Part shown: piece by piece, positions 6,196 through 6,891 of the stretch
Layout of the letters: every line of letters begins with the position of its first letter
Numbering within the stretch: the stretch's first letter is position 1
NCBI GenBank assembly: GCA_015231685.1
Contig: JADGBA010000067.1
Coordinates: 1-6,891, forward strand
Length of the DNA: 6,891 bases
Direction: 5' to 3'
Origin: Candidatus Omnitrophota bacterium
Lineage (GTDB): Bacteria > Omnitrophota > Gorgyraeia > 2-02-FULL-51-18 > JAGOUK01
Program-made: the position numbers and the translations under genes
Notes under the pieces: generated by a model
What the model was told of the DNA's origin: nothing
The model's input: the letters and a program-made list of their open reading frames with translations, nothing else
The model's database searches: none

Positions 6196-6891
6196 CGATG
6201 AGTCTCCTTTGACTATCCAGGTTCCCTGCTTTCCCGTGGCGCTGGAACGCACATGAATGGGTACGTCGAATTTACCCGCGAGCTCAATGGACCGCGATTG
6301 CATGACCTGCGCCCCGCTGGAAGCCAGCTCCAGCATTTCTTCATAACTGATCCGATGGATCTTCCTGGCTTCGGGGACACGCCGCGGATCCGCGGTGAAA
6401 ACCCCCTCCACATCGGTATAAATTTCGCAGGCGCGCGCGCCGAGTGCTTTGGCCAGCGCCAAAGCCGTCAAGTCGGATCCGCCGCGGCCAAGCGTCGTGA
6501 TTTCCTTTTCGGGGCCCACGCCCTGAAAGCCCGCCACCACAACGACGCGCCCGCGACCAAGCTCGGTCATCAAACGCTCACGGCTCACACCAAGAATGCG
6601 CGCGCGGGTATGCGAAGCGTCTGTTTGGATGCCGACCTGAAACCCGGTGAGCGATACAGCGTCCACTTTGATTTGGTGAAGCGCCATGGCCAATAGGGCT
6701 GTGGAAATCTGCTCCCCCGTAGACAACAGCATATCCAGTTCCCGCCGGGAGGGAGAAGATGTGATCTTTTGGCAAAGATCCATCAGATCGTCCGTGGTGT
6801 CGCCGAGAGCGCTCACCACCACCACGACCGCATAACCTTGTTTCTTGGCTGCCGCAACCCGGCGAGCAGCGCGCTTGATCTTGTCTGTATC
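5695..6891 (-). CDS. lysC: Aspartate kinase (N-terminus beyond the window edge)
   Basis: Aspartate kinase phosphorylates L-aspartate with ATP, the first step towards lysine, threonine and methionine; it is cytosolic. The frame is open to the right edge, giving 398 visible residues. About 15 residues appear to be missing, including the N-terminal K-[FY]-GGTS motif. Visible landmarks (numbered from the first visible residue) are VVSALGDTTDDL (25-36), LLSTGEQ (55-61), the nucleotide-site segment TTLGRGGSD (132-140) and YTDVEGVFTADPR (158-170). A serine/glutamate-rich segment follows at 182-204. Two ACT domains lie at about 245-310 and 328-390, the usual seat of feedback inhibition by lysine and/or threonine. 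Length and layout fit the monofunctional class of about 405-410 residues; there is no homoserine dehydrogenase fusion. The stop is TGA. It is the first gene seen in the run. An internal start for a regulatory subunit is listed separately. Which amino acid inhibits it cannot be read from the sequence. Confidence 0.96.
   Translation of the reverse strand, partial: DTDKIKRAARRVAAAKKQGYAVVVVVSALGDTTDDLMDLCQKITSSPSRRELDMLLSTGEQISTALLAMALHQIKVDAVSLTGFQVGIQTDASHTRARILGVSRERLMTELGRGRVVVVAGFQGVGPEKEITTLGRGGSDLTALALAKALGARACEIYTDVEGVFTADPRRVPEARKIHRISYEEMLELASSGAQVMQSRSIELAGKFDVPIHVRSSATGKQGTWIVKGDSSMENILVRGVTANKNEAKITLRNITDRPGMAGALFRQIATAGINVDMIIQNIAVSGRRTDISFTVSAADLNEAVRVISKIRPAIEKKHIIADRDIAKISVVGIGMRSHSGVAADMFEVLGKNRINIDMISTSEIKISCVVQKKNADRAVRVLHQHFIKQKDRYTVVK
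6204..6210 (-). promoter_or_regulatory. Ribosome binding site for the internal lysC start
   Basis: On the minus strand this reads AAAGGAG, followed by 8 bases and then ATG at 6195. This is near-ideal Shine-Dalgarno sequence and spacing. It lies inside the lysC coding region, where it encodes Val-Lys-Gly-Asp. It is better than the site ahead of any of the four gene starts visible in this window. Confidence 0.68.

Overview
The window is one dense bacterial gene run of five genes, all on the minus strand. In transcription order, from the right edge to the left, they are: lysC (aspartate kinase, cut by the right edge), cimA (citramalate synthase), valS (valyl-tRNA synthetase), nadC (quinolinate phosphoribosyltransferase) and uvrB (excinuclease subunit B, interrupted and cut by the left edge). 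No plus-strand gene is supported. Long plus-strand frames are antisense shadows of the real genes. I saw no RNA gene, mobile element, CRISPR array, riboswitch or terminator. No gene-free stretch exceeds 22 bases, so a promoter is expected outside the window, beyond the right edge.

Layout: lysC ends at 5695. cimA starts 10 bases later at 5684. cimA and valS overlap by four bases in an ATGA junction (4095-4098). nadC most likely starts at 1445, 13 bases after the valS stop at 1459. uvrB starts at 574, 22 bases after the nadC stop. This spacing fits one polycistronic transcript with translational coupling, although no transcript can be seen directly. The first three genes are related by metabolism. 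LysC feeds the aspartate family of amino acids. CimA opens a threonine-independent route to 2-oxobutanoate and isoleucine. ValS charges tRNA with valine, the sister branched-chain amino acid. nadC (NAD synthesis) and uvrB (nucleotide excision repair) look like housekeeping passengers.

Two details stand out. First, lysC has an in-frame ATG at codon 233 of the visible part, preceded by a textbook Shine-Dalgarno sequence. It lies exactly where the regulatory ACT region begins, as expected for an alpha/beta aspartokinase made from overlapping frames. Second, uvrB is broken by an in-frame TAA at a normally conserved Tyr codon. The UvrB reading frame continues intact on the other side to the window edge. 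This is a nonsense mutation, a base-call error or readthrough, and the sequence alone cannot decide which.

Organism: a moderately GC-rich bacterium. A lysC-cimA pair is, as I recall, also found in Geobacter-type Deltaproteobacteria, and compact runs like this one occur in uncultivated lineages such as Omnitrophota. The phylum is a guess. The content is otherwise core metabolism. I found no sign of a previously undescribed system here.
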